Part shown: positions 16,039 to 24,112 of the stretch, piece after piece
Layout of the letters: each line of letters opens with the position of its first letter
How positions within the stretch are numbered: the first letter of the stretch is position 1
NCBI GenBank assembly: GCA_010692635.1
Contig: JAAHGL010000045.1
Location: 1 to 44,532, forward strand
Direction of reading: 5' to 3'
Length of the DNA: 44,532 bases
From: Symploca sp. SIO2C1
GTDB lineage: Bacteria > Cyanobacteriota > Cyanobacteriia > Cyanobacteriales > Coleofasciculaceae
Made by a program: the position numbers and the translations under genes
Notes under the pieces: generated by a model
Told to the model about the DNA's origin: nothing
The model's input: only the letters and a program-made list of their open reading frames with translations
Databases searched by the model: none

Positions 16039-16440
16039 TGTGAAGCCATGAGTTAGATCATCTAGCTTTGCTTCTACTACAACAATTTGCTGCTCCGCCC
16101 GAATCAAATAGTCTAAATTACCCTGAAGCCAATTACTCACCTTGAGGGGATACTCAAATCGCAACACTCGATGGCAGAGAGTAGCCACTCGCAACAGCAC
16201 CGGAGCAACCAAAACCTCCCGTTTTGCTGCTTTGCTCGTCAGTTGCACATAGGGCAATGTGGCTTCAATCTGTGCCTGTAAGTCTTCTAGTCCGGATAAA
16301 GGTTTCCTTGTTTTCGGCAAAGCCAGTCGTGCCTGGGTATAATCATACTCAAATTCTCCCAATATTTCATCTGGGTCATTCGGCAGCTCGAAGAATGATC
16401 GAAATGTATAGTTAGCCTCTGGCTGCAAAATCTTCGGCAT
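16018..16440 (-). pseudogene. PD-(D/E)XK-like nuclease domain, C-terminus cut by repeat array
   Basis: The 140 codons start MPKILQPEANYTFRSFFELP and contain GNLDYLIRAEQQIVVVEAKL, the D...ExK core of the restriction-endonuclease fold. Cyanobacterial homologues I remember continue beyond GFTQLAV with at least a further helix-rich segment. Here the frame enters the heptamer array after GFT and reads QLAISN before a stop. So the 3' end was lost at the array. The catalytic residues are kept, and whether the truncated protein folds is open. It precedes an Rpn-family gene on the same strand. Confidence 0.6.
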
Positions 16441-16479
16441 CGCCTAACTCCAATAACAAATAGTGTGTTTATATTTCCC

Positions 16480-17340
16480 CTAAAGTGCCTCTACATCCTC
16501 TAATGATAGACCAGTCACCTGAGCAATAAACTCGATTGGACTTTCTGCCTTCTTCATTGCCTTGGCAATATTTTGTTTTTCTTCCTGTTGGCCTCGCTGC
16601 CAACCTATCAACTCCGCCTCAGCTCTGGCCGTAGACATTATGCTATTTTCGTACTGCTTGTCCTTCAAATAGCGTCGATAAATTGCACGTTCCTCATCTG
16701 ATAAATACTCCTCTCGTAAACGTTCTTTGGCTTCCGTCAGACCCTGAGCTGTGAATTCCTCCTTAATCTCGCTGTTCTTTAAAAAGTAAATCCATTCATC
16801 GATACTATCTTTGGTCTGATCATCAAAGTTATTGACCTTCAACAAGTAATACTCAGGAAAAATTTCATAGATTTTCTGGAGATCAAAAAGCTCTTGCTGG
16901 GTTGATGACAGTTCCAGACGATCTTCCAAATGCCGACCTTGAAACTCTTGCCATCCTTGGTAGATATAATCTTCCCCTTGACCCAGAGCAAAATAAACAA
17001 TATGAATAGAGTAAACCTTTTTGATATTTTGGTATGGCTCTCCTCGGTTGAGATATTCCGCAATCAAAGTAGATGCACCATATAACATTCGGTGAAAATA
17101 ATCTTGCTCTGTACTATTTTGTACTTCGATTAAAAGCAATTTTCCCTGGGTGCTTCGGGCTAAAATATCAACTCGATTAAACTTGTTTTCTTCTCTCAGG
17201 GGATTACTCTCACTCTCCAAAATCGATTCAATTTTAATCGATTGTTCCAATAATTCACTGAGAAAGCCCTCCAAAATGATATGGTTGGCCTTATCCCGTA
17301 AGATCTTTTTGATGGCCCAATCAAAGCGAATATGTTTCAT
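16480..17340 (-). CDS. Rpn-family recombination-promoting nuclease / transposase-like, copy 1
   Basis: A 286-residue protein of the Rpn (PD-(D/E)XK nuclease family transposase) group. MKHIRFDWAIKKILRD is the usual N-terminus, so ATG 17340 is chosen; a longer frame to 17469 adds only residues from repeat DNA. The nuclease core is FNRVDILARSTQGKLLLIEV then QNS, with the Asp and the ExQ form typical of this family. A helical tail carries IYFLKNSEIKEEFTAQGL, and the end SLEDVEAL is a normal C-terminus. Rpn proteins in E. coli are DNA endonucleases that raise RecA-independent recombination. Related copies in this window: 34998-36038 (intact) and 28894-29534 (broken). Confidence 0.8.
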   Translation of the reverse strand: MKHIRFDWAIKKILRDKANHIILEGFLSELLEQSIKIESILESESNPLREENKFNRVDILARSTQGKLLLIEVQNSTEQDYFHRMLYGASTLIAEYLNRGEPYQNIKKVYSIHIVYFALGQGEDYIYQGWQEFQGRHLEDRLELSSTQQELFDLQKIYEIFPEYYLLKVNNFDDQTKDSIDEWIYFLKNSEIKEEFTAQGLTEAKERLREEYLSDEERAIYRRYLKDKQYENSIMSTARAEAELIGWQRGQQEEKQNIAKAMKKAESPIEFIAQVTGLSLEDVEAL

Positions 17341-17518
17341 GACATTAACTAGGGCTGAGCCCAGGCGATCGCGTATACTTGTCTTTACTCTCGGGGTGAG
17401 CGAAATTTTGGTTGCAATTTCAATTCTCCGCGTCTGCTTAGTCGTTTCCCCACCCCTTTTTTCGCTCACCCTTACTCTCGTTAATCCTTTTGTCTATATT
17501 AGCGATCGCTCATACTCC

Positions 17519-17551
17519 AGATGTCCGACTTCTTCAAGAAGTCGGACATCT
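17519..17551. repeat. Perfect 16-bp hairpin
   Basis: AGATGTCCGACTTCTT (17519-17534), one base, then its exact complement (17536-17551). It lies between the Uma2 and Rpn genes on the minus strand. No T-run follows; probably an interspersed palindrome, though it could affect read-through. Confidence 0.7.
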
Positions 17552-17562
17552 CCCCTACAGAT

Positions 17563-18213
17563 TCATTCCCGACTAGCGATTCCCTGTTGTAAGATTTCCA
17601 AAACCTTAGCTAAGTTCCCAGATAATAAGGCAGGTACATCTAACCACAAGCCTGGATAAATCTTACTTTTGATGATTCCTTGCTCGTCAGGTTGCAGTTT
17701 GATATACTTTCCTTCTGTTAACCTAAACCAATCAAATTCCTGATCATAAACTCGCCATACCAAATATTCTTGAACTTGGTTGCGTTGGTAAGCTCTTTGT
17801 TTATCGTGCAAATCGATAGAAACTGTAGAAGCAGCGATTTCAAAGATTAATTCCGATGCACCTTCGACATATCCATCTTCACTAATCGTCGATTGTCCAC
17901 CTTCTTTTATTCTCAGTAAAGCATCAGGTTGAGGTTCATTCTCTGCGTCTAGTCTTACAGTACAATTATCTCCTGTTTGAACTCCCGGAGTTGCGGCTTC
18001 ATAAATACCTAGCCAAGTGATAATATGAGCATGAGGGTTTCCTTGTTGCTCGATTCGTAAAGGCGATCCCATATAAACAATTCCTTCGATTAATTCTGCC
18101 TTTTTCAGATGAGGCATTCTGTGATAACGGGTTTCAAATTCAAGATGAGTCAATTGATCGCCATTTTCTAAAGAGGGCATCAATTTGTTTGGTTTAGTAA
18201 TGGTATAAGTCAT
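17563..18213 (-). CDS. Uma2-family endonuclease (DUF820)
   Basis: A 216-residue member of the Uma2/DUF820 family, which has a PD-(D/E)XK fold and is greatly expanded in cyanobacteria. Markers: LTHLEFETRYHRMPHLKKAE, then LIEGIVYMGSP, the DNCTVRLDAENEPQPDALL strand with the active-site Asp, and ELIFEIAAST with Glu. The following Lys position is Ala/Ser here rather than the common K (E-I-A-A-S), seen in other members too. The function is unknown; often linked to mobile DNA. It runs into a hairpin and the Rpn gene downstream. Confidence 0.85.
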   Translation of the reverse strand: MTYTITKPNKLMPSLENGDQLTHLEFETRYHRMPHLKKAELIEGIVYMGSPLRIEQQGNPHAHIITWLGIYEAATPGVQTGDNCTVRLDAENEPQPDALLRIKEGGQSTISEDGYVEGASELIFEIAASTVSIDLHDKQRAYQRNQVQEYLVWRVYDQEFDWFRLTEGKYIKLQPDEQGIIKSKIYPGLWLDVPALLSGNLAKVLEILQQGIASRE

Positions 18214-18654
18214 GGCTTGGATTGTATATATCGCATCAATGAGGTGAAAAACTTGATTAATTAAGCTTTACGGTGGTGGAACAATGTATTTAATCGCTTT
18301 ATCCCTTTCATTCAGCTGCCTTAATGCCCAGCATAATCATGGCGTTACTTTGACTAAACCCTGTTTATTTTGGCACTTTTCATCAATTTTAAACCCTTGT
18401 TTGAGGGCTTCAACAGCACTTTCGTATCTATACAAGGGGGTGACAATCCACTTGAAAAGTAGGCGGGGTGTGGGGTGTAGTGTGTAGGGTGTAGGGAAAA
18501 AAGAGTGGCAACACCTAGTCGGTAGGGACAGTTGAATCAGGTAATAGACGATTGCTCAGTGATAGGTACATTTATTTTCACCATACCCCACACCCCATAC
18601 CCTAAACCCTGTCTCTTTTTTAGCCTTGTTGTCACCCCTTGAGCTGTGGGATAT
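18214..18654. other. Intergenic region with gene remnant and GTGTGGGGT repeats
   Basis: About 440 bp. It holds a possible minus-strand remnant (18268-18455) and a GT-rich repeat (about 18462-18500, GGTGTGGGGTGTAG) whose complement recurs at 18581-18612 (CACCATACCCCACACCCC), forming a large imperfect hairpin. A + strand frame at 18284-18487 looks like an antisense shadow of the remnant. Confidence 0.5.
18268..18455 (-). pseudogene. Possible TPR-protein remnant
   Basis: On the minus strand the frame reads YESAVEALKQGFKIDEKCQN, then KQGLVKVTP, a TGA stop, and in the same frame LRQLNERDKAIKYI. The first part resembles the helix pair of a tetratricopeptide repeat (YESAVEAL..GFKIDEK). No start codon or full domain remains. 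Low confidence; compositional chance cannot be excluded. Confidence 0.3.
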
Positions 18655-19503
18655 TTACAGCAAATCAGCAAAAGCTGGACGCAAACGCCGATAGCACCAA
18701 ATTCCTAGACCAAATACTGCTAAAGAAACGACTGAAGCTATTCCCCATTCACCCCAATGCTCTACCGTACCCACTAATACCAAATCGCGATATACTTCTG
18801 CGATCGCAGCTAGGGGATTGAGCCAAAACACCAAGTCCCGAAATCGCTCCGGAATTACAGAAGCTGGATACACAATTGGTGTCAAATAAAACCCCAAATT
18901 CAAAACTACTCCTAATGTTTGGGGCACATCTCGCAAAAACACCGTCAAACCTGCTGCTAAATATCCTAATCCTGCAGTCAATAACAACTGTGTTAGCCAA
19001 ATTAATGGCAACAGGGCTAAGGTAGTATGAAACTGCCCCACCGATATTGCTACCAGCACAATTAGTGCCCCTAAACCAAATGCACTTTCAATAAAAGTTG
19101 ATAACACCGGTACTAGGGGTAACAATACCAAGGGAAAAACTACCTTTTTCACCAAATTCGGTTGAGTCACCACTGAACTAGCCGCTCTGGTTAATCCGCC
19201 GGTAAAAGCAATCCAGGGAAGCAATCCGGCAAACAACCATAGCCCAAAGGTAATGCTGTCATCTGACGGAATTCCTTTCAAGCTCAGTTTTACATTCAGT
19301 ACTATTGAGAAGACATAGGTGTAAATCAGCAACTGCGAGAGCTGATTCACTAGTGGCCACAAATTACCTAACACCGAACCCTTATATCGGGCTTCCAAAT
19401 CGCGCCGCACCAAAGTTCTCAGCAAATCAAACTTCGTCCACCACTGCTCATCTAGGGGTAGCCAGCGTCTGAATTTGCCAGCCTTACTGACAACTTCAAT
19501 CAT
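18655..19503 (-). CDS. ABC-2 type permease, polysaccharide export (Wzm/KpsM-like)
   Basis: A 282-residue inner-membrane permease of the polysaccharide/polyol-phosphate export group. After FDLLRTLVRRDLEARYKGSV with LGNLWPLVNQ, the conserved cytoplasmic interface before helix 1, six membrane segments follow (about 55-75, 85-105, 130-155, 165-190, 200-215, 250-270). LNPLAAIAEVYRDLV is the usual late motif. ATG 19503 is preferred over GTG 19521. Such permeases need an ATPase partner (Wzt-like); none is within the window, so the ATPase is encoded elsewhere. It may export O-antigen-like or sheath polysaccharide. Confidence 0.85.
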   Translation of the reverse strand: MIEVVSKAGKFRRWLPLDEQWWTKFDLLRTLVRRDLEARYKGSVLGNLWPLVNQLSQLLIYTYVFSIVLNVKLSLKGIPSDDSITFGLWLFAGLLPWIAFTGGLTRAASSVVTQPNLVKKVVFPLVLLPLVPVLSTFIESAFGLGALIVLVAISVGQFHTTLALLPLIWLTQLLLTAGLGYLAAGLTVFLRDVPQTLGVVLNLGFYLTPIVYPASVIPERFRDLVFWLNPLAAIAEVYRDLVLVGTVEHWGEWGIASVVSLAVFGLGIWCYRRLRPAFADLL

Positions 19504-19642
19504 TGATTTACACACACTCACTCACACAGTTTGCACCAGCTTACCTAATTAATAAGGCAACTGAATAAACTTACTACCATACTACCCTTGGTCAAGGTGT
19601 ACCAAGTTAGAGAGAAGGGAGAGATAGAGGAGTCATTCTGAA

Positions 19643-19712
19643 TTAGCTATTAGCAATTAGCCATTAGCAATTAGCCATTAGCAATTCTCAATTAGCAATT
19701 CTCAATTCCCAG
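19643..19712. repeat. Heptamer array (TTAGCAA/TTAGCCA)10
   Basis: Ten 7-bp units alternating TTAGCAA, TTAGCCA and TTCTCAA. It lies between the divergent permease and DUF2862 genes, so promoters of both must be outside it. Confidence 0.85.
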
Positions 19713-19766
19713 TAAGTCCCTGATTCCGCTAAACTGAGGGATGGTTTATCAAATTATTAAGTTGGA

Positions 19767-19961
19767 ATGGAAATCGGGCAAAAAGTAAAAGTCTTGCGTC
19801 TCAGAGACCGAGTCTCCTCTGATCTTGCTAACAAGCTAGGGAAAGTAGGCACAATTAAAGACTATAAAATGACTGATGGTAGTGGGGTTGGTGTTGTTGT
19901 CCAATTTGAGGACAACTCTAATACTTGGTTTTTTGAAGACGAACTAAAACTGGCAGAGTAG
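19767..19961 (+). CDS. DUF2862 (KOW-like) small protein
   Basis: A 64-residue protein of the cyanobacterial/plastid DUF2862 family, reading MEIGQKVKVLRLRDRVSSDL, then GKVGTIKDYKMTDGSGVGVV and ending in WFFEDELKLAE. The fold is predicted to be a small beta-barrel like KOW or SH3. Function unknown. It ends 31 bp before the Get3d-like gene, on the same strand, so the genes are probably co-transcribed. Confidence 0.85.
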   Translation: MEIGQKVKVLRLRDRVSSDLANKLGKVGTIKDYKMTDGSGVGVVVQFEDNSNTWFFEDELKLAE

Positions 19962-19992
19962 AAGTGAGAGCATCGAGGCAACAGACAAGAAC

Positions 19993-21093
19993 ATGGCCTT
20001 TATTATTACTTTTTTAGGCAAAGGCGGCACCGGTCGTACTACTGTAGCGATCGCAGCAGCCAAACAGCTGTCAAGTCTCGGTCAACGAGTTCTACTAGTA
20101 GGACAAGATTCAGGACCAGCCCTCAGTATACTGCTGGGGGCCTCCCTTGGTGGCGAACCTCAAGAAATTGAACCTAACTTCCAGGCAGTACAACTAGAGA
20201 CTACAGTGCTACTGGAACGAAGTTGGGAAGATGTCAAACAGCTAGAAGCACAATATTTGCGATCGCCTACTCTCAAAAATGTCTACGGTCAAGAACTGAG
20301 TGTCTTACCTGGGATGGACAGTGCTCTAGCACTCAATTCAATTCGGGAGTACGACAAGAGCAATAAGTATGATGTGATCATTTATGACTCTAACAGTAGT
20401 CAAGACACTCTAAGAATGTTGGGGATGCCAGAAATCCTGAGTTGGTATTTTCGCCGCTTTCGCCAGGTAATGGCAGATTCAGACCTTGGCAAGGCACTCT
20501 CTCCCTTTATCCAACCCCTCACCAGCGCTATTCTCAATGTATCTTGGACTGCTGATGAGTTGGCTCAACAACCGACCAATCAGTCAACCCAAATGCTGGA
20601 ACAGGGAAAATCTGCTGTTGCTGACCCCAACCGCGTGGCATCTTATCTGGTAACTAGTTCTGATCCTACTGCCATTGCTACTGCTAAATACTTCTGGGGA
20701 AGTGCTCAGCAAGTTGGTCTTACCGTTGGTGGTGTCCTACTTAACCAGAGTAGTGGAGAAGAAGCTTTAGCAACAGAATTTGCACCTCTTAAGGTAAGTG
20801 CTCTGCCAACACAGTCATCTGCTGATGACTGGCAAACGCTGATGGCAGCTCTGCCAGATTTCAAACAAGCAGCAAAAGCACCTAGACCAATCACCATAGA
20901 TATTGCTGCTCGTCAAGTACGCTTATTTTTGCCCGGTTTCAACAAAAAACAGGTAAAACTGACTCAGTATGGTCCAGAAGTTACCGTTGAAGCTGGTGAC
21001 CAACGACGCAATATCTTACTACCCCCACAACTGAGTGGTCAACCGGTCAAAGGAGCAAAATTTCAAGACCAGTATCTGATTGTAAGTTTCTAA
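19993..21093 (+). CDS. Get3d/ArsA-like ATPase with C-terminal alpha-crystallin-like domain
   Basis: A 366-residue P-loop ATPase of the ArsA/Get3 class. The Walker A is FLGKGGTGRTTVAIA (about 8-22), with Arg where most have Lys before the TT; the signature Lys is kept. VIIYDSNSSQDTLRMLG (about 129) is the switch region. The last 80 residues (ITIDIAARQVRLFLPGFNKK through PEVTVEAGDQRRNILLPPQL) form an Hsp20-like beta domain known from the photosynthetic Get3d branch. No Cys pair for dimer zinc binding is seen. Get3 proteins chaperone tail-anchored proteins; the role of Get3d is less clear. The next gene is chlG, 112 bp on, so a link to chlorophyll synthase or thylakoid membrane insertion is a reasonable inference. 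Confidence 0.75.
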   Translation: MAFIITFLGKGGTGRTTVAIAAAKQLSSLGQRVLLVGQDSGPALSILLGASLGGEPQEIEPNFQAVQLETTVLLERSWEDVKQLEAQYLRSPTLKNVYGQELSVLPGMDSALALNSIREYDKSNKYDVIIYDSNSSQDTLRMLGMPEILSWYFRRFRQVMADSDLGKALSPFIQPLTSAILNVSWTADELAQQPTNQSTQMLEQGKSAVADPNRVASYLVTSSDPTAIATAKYFWGSAQQVGLTVGGVLLNQSSGEEALATEFAPLKVSALPTQSSADDWQTLMAALPDFKQAAKAPRPITIDIAARQVRLFLPGFNKKQVKLTQYGPEVTVEAGDQRRNILLPPQLSGQPVKGAKFQDQYLIVSF

Positions 21094-21162
21094 AGCACAA
21101 ACCCACTTTGTTAAGAAGTGAAATATATTTGCAGCTTTAGCTGCCGTAAAAAGTAGTCCTCA

Positions 21163-21218
21163 AATGACAAATGACCAATAACCAATAACCAATAACCAAC
21201 AACCAATGACTAATGAGA
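21163..21218. repeat. Heptamer array running into the chlG start codon
   Basis: Eight 7-bp units: AATGACA, AATGACC, three AATAACC, AACAACC, AATGACT, AATGAGA. The chlG ATG (21206-21208) is inside the unit AATGACT. No ribosome-binding site precedes it. Confidence 0.85.
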
Positions 21219-22177
21219 ACACAACCGAACGCAGTGCTAAAACCAGACAAATATTAGGCATGAAAGGTGCCGCCGCTGGTGAAACCTCGATTTGGAAAAT
21301 TCGCCTCCAGTTGATGAAGCCAATTACCTGGATTCCCCTAATTTGGGGAGTTGTTTGCGGTGCAGCTTCTGCTGGTGGGTTCCACTGGAGCATAGAAGAT
21401 ATTCTCAAAGCGGCAGCTTGCATGTTGCTTTCTGGTCCCCTGATGGCGGGTTATACCCAAACCATAAATGACTTCTACGATCGCGAAATTGATGCCATCA
21501 ATGAACCTTACCGTCCTATTCCTTCTGGCGCTATTTCTATTCCCCAAGTAGTAACCCAAATTGTAGTACTGTTACTAGCTGGTTTCGCCGTTGCTGGTTT
21601 ATTGGATTTCTGGGCAGGTCATGAATTTCCTACTATGATTTGTCTTACCCTAGGAGGTGCTTTTCTGGCTTACATCTACTCAGCTCCTCCCCTCAAGCTG
21701 AAGCAGAATGGTTGGCTAGGTAATTATGCTCTTGGTTCCAGTTACATTGCTCTGCCTTGGTGGGCAGGTCATGCTTTGTTTGGTCATCTCAACTGGACAA
21801 TTGTTATTCTTACCCTATTCTATAGTTTAGCCGGGTTAGGCATTGCTGTGGTTAACGACTTCAAAAGTGTAGAAGGCGATCGCCAACTTGGTCTAAAATC
21901 ACTGCCAGTTATGTTTGGTGTTGGTACAGCTGCTTGGATTTGCGTACTGATGATTGATTTGTTTCAAGCAGGCATTGCTGGTTACTTAATTACCATTCAT
22001 CAGAACCTTTACGCCACAATTCTACTGTTGTTGATCATCCCCCAAATTACCTTCCAAGATATGTACTTTCTGCGGGATCCCCTGAAAAACGACGTGAAAT
22101 ATCAAGCCAGCGCTCAACCCTTTTTGGTGTTGGGAATGCTAGTTGCTGGTTTAGCATTAGGTCATGCTGGAGTTTAA
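21206..22177 (+). CDS. chlG: Chlorophyll a synthase
   Basis: A 323-residue UbiA-family prenyltransferase that attaches the geranylgeranyl or phytyl tail to chlorophyllide a in the thylakoid or plasma membrane. The prenyl-diphosphate site NDFYDREIDAINEPYRP (88-104) and the second Asp-rich motif VVNDFKSVEGDRQLGLKSL are intact, as is YSAPPLKLKQNGWLGN. Eight or nine membrane segments. The N-terminus AKTRQILGMKGAAAGETSIW matches ChlG from other cyanobacteria, so the ATG inside the heptamer repeat is credible. It follows the Get3d-like gene on the same strand. Confidence 0.95.
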   Translation: MTNENTTERSAKTRQILGMKGAAAGETSIWKIRLQLMKPITWIPLIWGVVCGAASAGGFHWSIEDILKAAACMLLSGPLMAGYTQTINDFYDREIDAINEPYRPIPSGAISIPQVVTQIVVLLLAGFAVAGLLDFWAGHEFPTMICLTLGGAFLAYIYSAPPLKLKQNGWLGNYALGSSYIALPWWAGHALFGHLNWTIVILTLFYSLAGLGIAVVNDFKSVEGDRQLGLKSLPVMFGVGTAAWICVLMIDLFQAGIAGYLITIHQNLYATILLLLIIPQITFQDMYFLRDPLKNDVKYQASAQPFLVLGMLVAGLALGHAGV

Positions 22178-22311
22178 GGGAGTAGAGGGATATGGAGAGA
22201 CACGGGGACGCGGGGACACGGAGGATAGGGGAGATATTGACACTTAGCAATTCCCAATTCTCAATTACGCATAATGTAAATTAGATACCCAAAACAGACA
22301 ATATCAATTGC

Positions 22312-22499
22312 CGTAGGGGCGGGTTTAGGGTCACTGTCAACACATTTGGTCAAAGTCTTAATACAAAACCCGCCCAAGCGATAACCAAGGGAATTTAGAA
22401 TTGGGGATTGTTTGTATTAACCTGGGGATGACCTTGGGCGGGTTTTGATCCCAATATTCGAGTCAAATGGGTTGGTTTGTCGCTAAACCCGCCCCTACG
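22312..22499. repeat. Nested palindromic element, 188 bp
   Basis: In the 365-bp gap 22178-22542. The outer ends are CGTAGGGGCGGGTTTAG (22312-22328) and its perfect complement (22483-22499). An inner pair, AAAACCCGCCCAAG (22365-22378) and its perfect complement (22433-22446), and CATTTG/CAAATG in between, give a cruciform-like structure. No coding capacity. The rest of the gap has ACACGGGGACGCGGGGACA repeats (about 22198-22220) and TCCCAATTCTCAATT heptamers. Confidence 0.75.
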
Positions 22500-22542
22500 A
22501 TATGTACAATTTAATTCACATTAGACGTCAATTCTCAAATAA

Positions 22543-23184
22543 CTAAACTGGACTAACCTTGGCACGATAGAGCAGCTTATCAGCATGCCGATAGCCGGTG
22601 TAGCGTACCCTAACGATGTCTCCTGGTTGAGCAGTTCCTGACATAAGCTCCTGATGTTGAGGATTATAGGGAACTTCTGCACCTACAGGAGCGATCGCTT
22701 CTACTCCCCATTGTTGCAGTAAATTTTCCACTGGACGTATCAAAGTCAGTAACCTCACCGCAGGTAGTTGCTCATTTTGCTGTGCTGCATAAGCAGCGCT
22801 GGGCCATTGGATTAACCAGGATTCCAGTACTTGTAAGCTTGATTGCTGAAACTCCTGCATTAAAGTTTCTCGCTGCTGCTCCAGCTGCTGTTGCAGATGC
22901 TGGTACTCTTGCTGTAAGGTTATCAGTATTTCTGAGGGTGGATCTACTTCCGGTGCAACCAGTTCTGGGGCAAACATCTCTAATAACTTAGTCACCTGTA
23001 CTTGCAGTACTTCGGAGAGTTTGTGCAAGGTTTCTAAGCGCATTTGCGAAACTTGCCCTTGCCGCAAGCGTCTCAGTTGTCGCTCAGAAACTCCAGCAGT
23101 GTGACTTAGTTGCTTAAAACTAGCAATATCTACCTGTTGCATCAGTTGTCGCAACAGTTGGGTGTAGTTTATATGAGAAGGCAT
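22543..23184 (-). CDS. HTH domain fused to GrpE-like domain
   Basis: A 213-residue protein. ATG 23184 is chosen over a TTG at 23229. The N-terminus (about 5-65) is an XRE-like HTH: FKQLSHTAGVSERQLRRLRQ then GQVSQMRLETLHKLSEVLQV. A Gln-rich coiled coil (about 80-125) follows. The C-terminal 95 residues, with LLTLIRPVENLLQQWGVEAI, PVGAEVPYNPQHQELM and GDIVRVRYTGYRHADKLLYR, resemble GrpE's coiled-coil plus beta-wing. GrpE is the nucleotide exchange factor of DnaK; the normal grpE is expected elsewhere. A DNA-binding regulator that senses or recruits the chaperone is an inference. Single gene. Confidence 0.7.
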   Translation of the reverse strand: MPSHINYTQLLRQLMQQVDIASFKQLSHTAGVSERQLRRLRQGQVSQMRLETLHKLSEVLQVQVTKLLEMFAPELVAPEVDPPSEILITLQQEYQHLQQQLEQQRETLMQEFQQSSLQVLESWLIQWPSAAYAAQQNEQLPAVRLLTLIRPVENLLQQWGVEAIAPVGAEVPYNPQHQELMSGTAQPGDIVRVRYTGYRHADKLLYRAKVSPV

Positions 23185-23551
23185 CGGGATAGCATTGGTA
23201 CAGGAATTTAAGCTAAGGCTGAAACCCAATCAAAGTAAAGATTTGGGGCGTTAATTTTTGTAACAATTATAGCAGTTCTCGCATCCGTGAGGTACAGCTC
23301 CTATTCCCTATTCCCCATTCCCCATTCCCAAAAACCAGGCTCTTTGTACCTCATCTAAATGAGAAACACTATATCATTTTTTTGTAGCATTTATTGCCCT
23401 AAAAAAACTACCAATTAAACATTAAACTAATTGGTAGAGTTTGGTCATCGAATTGGTAGAACAATTAGTTCATTTTATCCTTGTCAGAAAACCAAGAATA
23501 AGGTATTATCCCTATCATACAATCAGCAAAAACTTCTAGTTCTAGATAGAT
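23185..23551. other. Divergent promoter region with perfect inverted repeat
   Basis: 367 bp between the HTH-GrpE gene (minus) and the envelope cluster (plus). It contains TTCCCCA-type heptamers (about 23303-23330) and CTACCAATTA (23408-23417) with its exact complement TAATTGGTAG (23428-23437); AATTGGTAGA repeats again at 23451-23460. This could be an operator for the PepSY/PstS/porin genes. No Pho box was found. Confidence 0.4.
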
Positions 23552-24085
23552 ATGGTTTTCTTAACAACCCCTGGGAAACAACTTTTAACAACTCTAGGAA
23601 TTGCTATTTTTTCCTGTTCTTTCTGTCTAGCTGATGCCAAGGCTCAGTCTTTTAAGGATACAGAAAATTTATTGATAGCTCAAACTTTAGGCGGAATAGA
23701 AAGAGACATATCCCTTTCGGAAGTACCGAATCCAGCTATATCATCAGTTACTGCTGTTGCAGGAGCAGCACCGAATAAAGCTAACGTAGAACTGCAAGCA
23801 GATGGATCTTTAGTTTACGAGCTGGCGGGTCAAAACGAACAAGGATTTCAATTTGTAGTCGATGTAACATCCGAAGGAAAAATAATTGAAGTTGATGAAG
23901 AGGTTGACCGCAGTGCCGTTCCTGAGGTTGTTTATAAAGCTCTAAATCGTTGGGCACCAGGGGCTCAAATTGCTAGCACTTGGCGCAGTACTCGTCTAGG
24001 AGAGTTCGTCTATGAAATAGTTATTGAGGAATTCTGGTTTGAAATTGATGCTGATGGCAGAACCTTAACAATTCACCAAAATTAG
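23552..24085 (+). CDS. Exported PepSY-like protein
   Basis: A 177-residue exported protein. The signal peptide LLTTLGIAIFSCSFCLADAK with AQS (cut near 32) is clear. The mature part, with NVELQADGSLVYELAGQNEQ, GFQFVVDVTSEGKIIEVDEE and ending FWFEIDADGRTLTIHQN, resembles two copies of a PepSY-like beta-alpha fold. Such domains occur in periplasmic inhibitors or ligand-binding proteins; no enzyme residues. It is first of three same-strand genes (27 bp before the pstS-like gene, then a porin), so a role at the envelope during uptake is inferred. Confidence 0.6.
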   Translation: MVFLTTPGKQLLTTLGIAIFSCSFCLADAKAQSFKDTENLLIAQTLGGIERDISLSEVPNPAISSVTAVAGAAPNKANVELQADGSLVYELAGQNEQGFQFVVDVTSEGKIIEVDEEVDRSAVPEVVYKALNRWAPGAQIASTWRSTRLGEFVYEIVIEEFWFEIDADGRTLTIHQN

Positions 24086-24112
24086 AAAATTTTTGAATTA
24101 GATAATATACTC

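Noticed and set aside
17341-17469. Longer N-terminus for Rpn copy 1
   Set aside because: The extra 43 residues derive from repeat DNA, and the family starts at MKHIRFDW.
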